From Novosphingobium sp. 9U (lineage in GTDB: Bacteria; Pseudomonadota; Alphaproteobacteria; Sphingomonadales; Sphingomonadaceae): a stretch of DNA of 64,000 nucleotides. A model generated the notes under the pieces. The model did not search any database. It was not told where the DNA came from and worked only from the letters and a program-made list of their open reading frames with translations. Location of the stretch: NCBI RefSeq assembly GCF_902506425.1, contig NZ_LR732504.1, forward strand, positions 124,001 through 188,000. The letters are read 5' to 3'. This document shows positions 63,422-64,000 of the stretch, in pieces; the first letter of the stretch is position 1, and each line of letters opens with the position of its first letter. The position numbers were made by a program, and so were the translations under genes.

Positions 63422-64000
63422 TCAGCCCGCGCCCCTCCGCACCGAATAGTCGATCCGGATCCGCACCCACTCGCCCACTTGCGGCTTGTTGTCGATCCGT
63501 GGTGGCTTGACCAGGAACTGCCAGGCCGCGTTCTGCACCGCCCGACCGAAACCGGAACCGCGCGGCGATTCGCCCAAGATCTGGCAGTCCTCGACGTGGT
63601 AGCGCTCCACCGTGCGGCAGGCGATCAGGCCCCAGCCTTCCAGCCCACCATTCTGCGGCATGTAGGTGGCAAGCTCGGCGTCCGTTGGCCGGCGGTACCA
63701 GTCCGCTTCATAGAGGCGCACGCCCCCAGGACCCTCGCCCGGACCATAGGCCGCGCGCGAGTCCGTGCCCTTGCCGTTGCTGTCGGAGCCTTGCGCGCTG
63801 CCCTTCATCTTGCCGATGTCGGCGGCGGCAAGGTCGCTCTTCGACATGTGGATGAAGCCGGGGATGCCATCCTCTGCGTCGGGGCGCTCCACTTGCTTCT
63901 GGATGGTGATCGGCGGCTTGGGCGTGGCCGTGGCCGGCTGCGGCTTGGCGCGGGTGGCCACGTGCGGCGCTTTCGGCCGTGCCTGGGTGGTGCGCGCGGC
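63422..64000 (-). CDS. TonB-like energy transducer or related protein, C-terminal part
   Basis: The frame runs off the right edge; at least 190 residues are inside. A Pro/Ala/Lys/Thr-rich stretch (PKPQPATATPKPPITIQKQVER) like the TonB periplasmic linker leads to a C-terminal domain with LIACRTVERYHVEDCQILGESPRGSGF and VGEWVRIRIDYSV, which has the shape of a TonB C-terminal domain. The N-terminal anchor would be beyond the window. Sphingomonads have many such TonB homologues. Confidence 0.62.
   Translation of the reverse strand, partial: AARTTQARPKAPHVATRAKPQPATATPKPPITIQKQVERPDAEDGIPGFIHMSKSDLAAADIGKMKGSAQGSDSNGKGTDSRAAYGPGEGPGGVRLYEADWYRRPTDAELATYMPQNGGLEGWGLIACRTVERYHVEDCQILGESPRGSGFGRAVQNAAWQFLVKPPRIDNKPQVGEWVRIRIDYSVRRGAG

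Overview
This 64 kb window looks like a chromosomal segment of an alphaproteobacterium of the Sphingomonadales, most like Novosphingobium or a close relative. Four things point there: very high G+C by eye; a crtY-crtI-crtB carotenoid operon; a PEPxxWA-CTERM protein; and the alphaproteobacterial order mutY / dciA-like / dsbA-like x2 / smc. Two kinds of dispersed inverted repeat that I associate with sphingomonads also occur. I see no rRNA, tRNA, CRISPR array, prophage, integrase or transposase gene. The genus is an inference, not a measurement.

Layout, left to right. 1-2.5 kb: end of a PKHD-type dioxygenase, an FMN alpha-hydroxy-acid oxidase and a D-cysteine desulfhydrase. 2.5-6.7 kb: an EthD/LLM oxidoreductase pair and a secreted M1 aminopeptidase. 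6.8-8.7 kb: a subclass B3 metallo-beta-lactamase with Glu in place of the first zinc-binding His, divergent from an AmpR orthologue. 8.8-17 kb: a signalling region with a PAS-GGDEF-EAL protein, a double-domain KaiC-like ATPase and a hybrid histidine kinase overlapping it. 17-26 kb: a coupled mutY-esterase-nudC operon facing away from dciA-dsbA-dsbA-smc. 26-29.4 kb: two small genes of lower G+C, repeats, and thiC under a TPP riboswitch. 29.4-34.2 kb: a degenerate SRAP protein, DUF2231 plus sorbosone dehydrogenase, a UDG-family protein, MipA/OmpV porin and a GNAT enzyme. 34.3-38.5 kb: crtY-crtI-LOG-crtB, all joined by ATGA or GTGA overlaps. 38.8-43.2 kb: a small membrane protein, MFS exporter, DinB, NUDIX, Dps and a membrane protein. 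43.2-47.8 kb: otsB-GH15-otsA behind a textbook general-stress (EcfG) promoter. 48-51.3 kb: TauE/SafE, galE, tdk and a truncated O-antigen polymerase. 51.5-55.6 kb: the Anbu proteasome-like cluster. 55.8-64 kb: CAP protein, L,D-transpeptidase, PEPxxWA-CTERM protein, P450 with a palindromic operator, HAD hydrolase, ribosomal protein L36, two DUF4136 proteins, an M14 carboxypeptidase and a TonB-like protein cut by the window edge.

Themes. Several units concern the envelope and stress: an inducible-looking carbapenemase-family enzyme next to a muropeptide-sensing regulator type, trehalose synthesis under the general stress sigma factor, carotenoids, Dps and DinB. The least described arrangements are the AmpR/B3-Glu divergon, the KaiC plus pseudo-receiver hybrid kinase pair, the LOG gene inside the carotenoid operon, the SRAP protein lacking its catalytic Cys, and a family of short elements ending in inverted repeats. 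All calls were made by reading the sequence; no database search was run.
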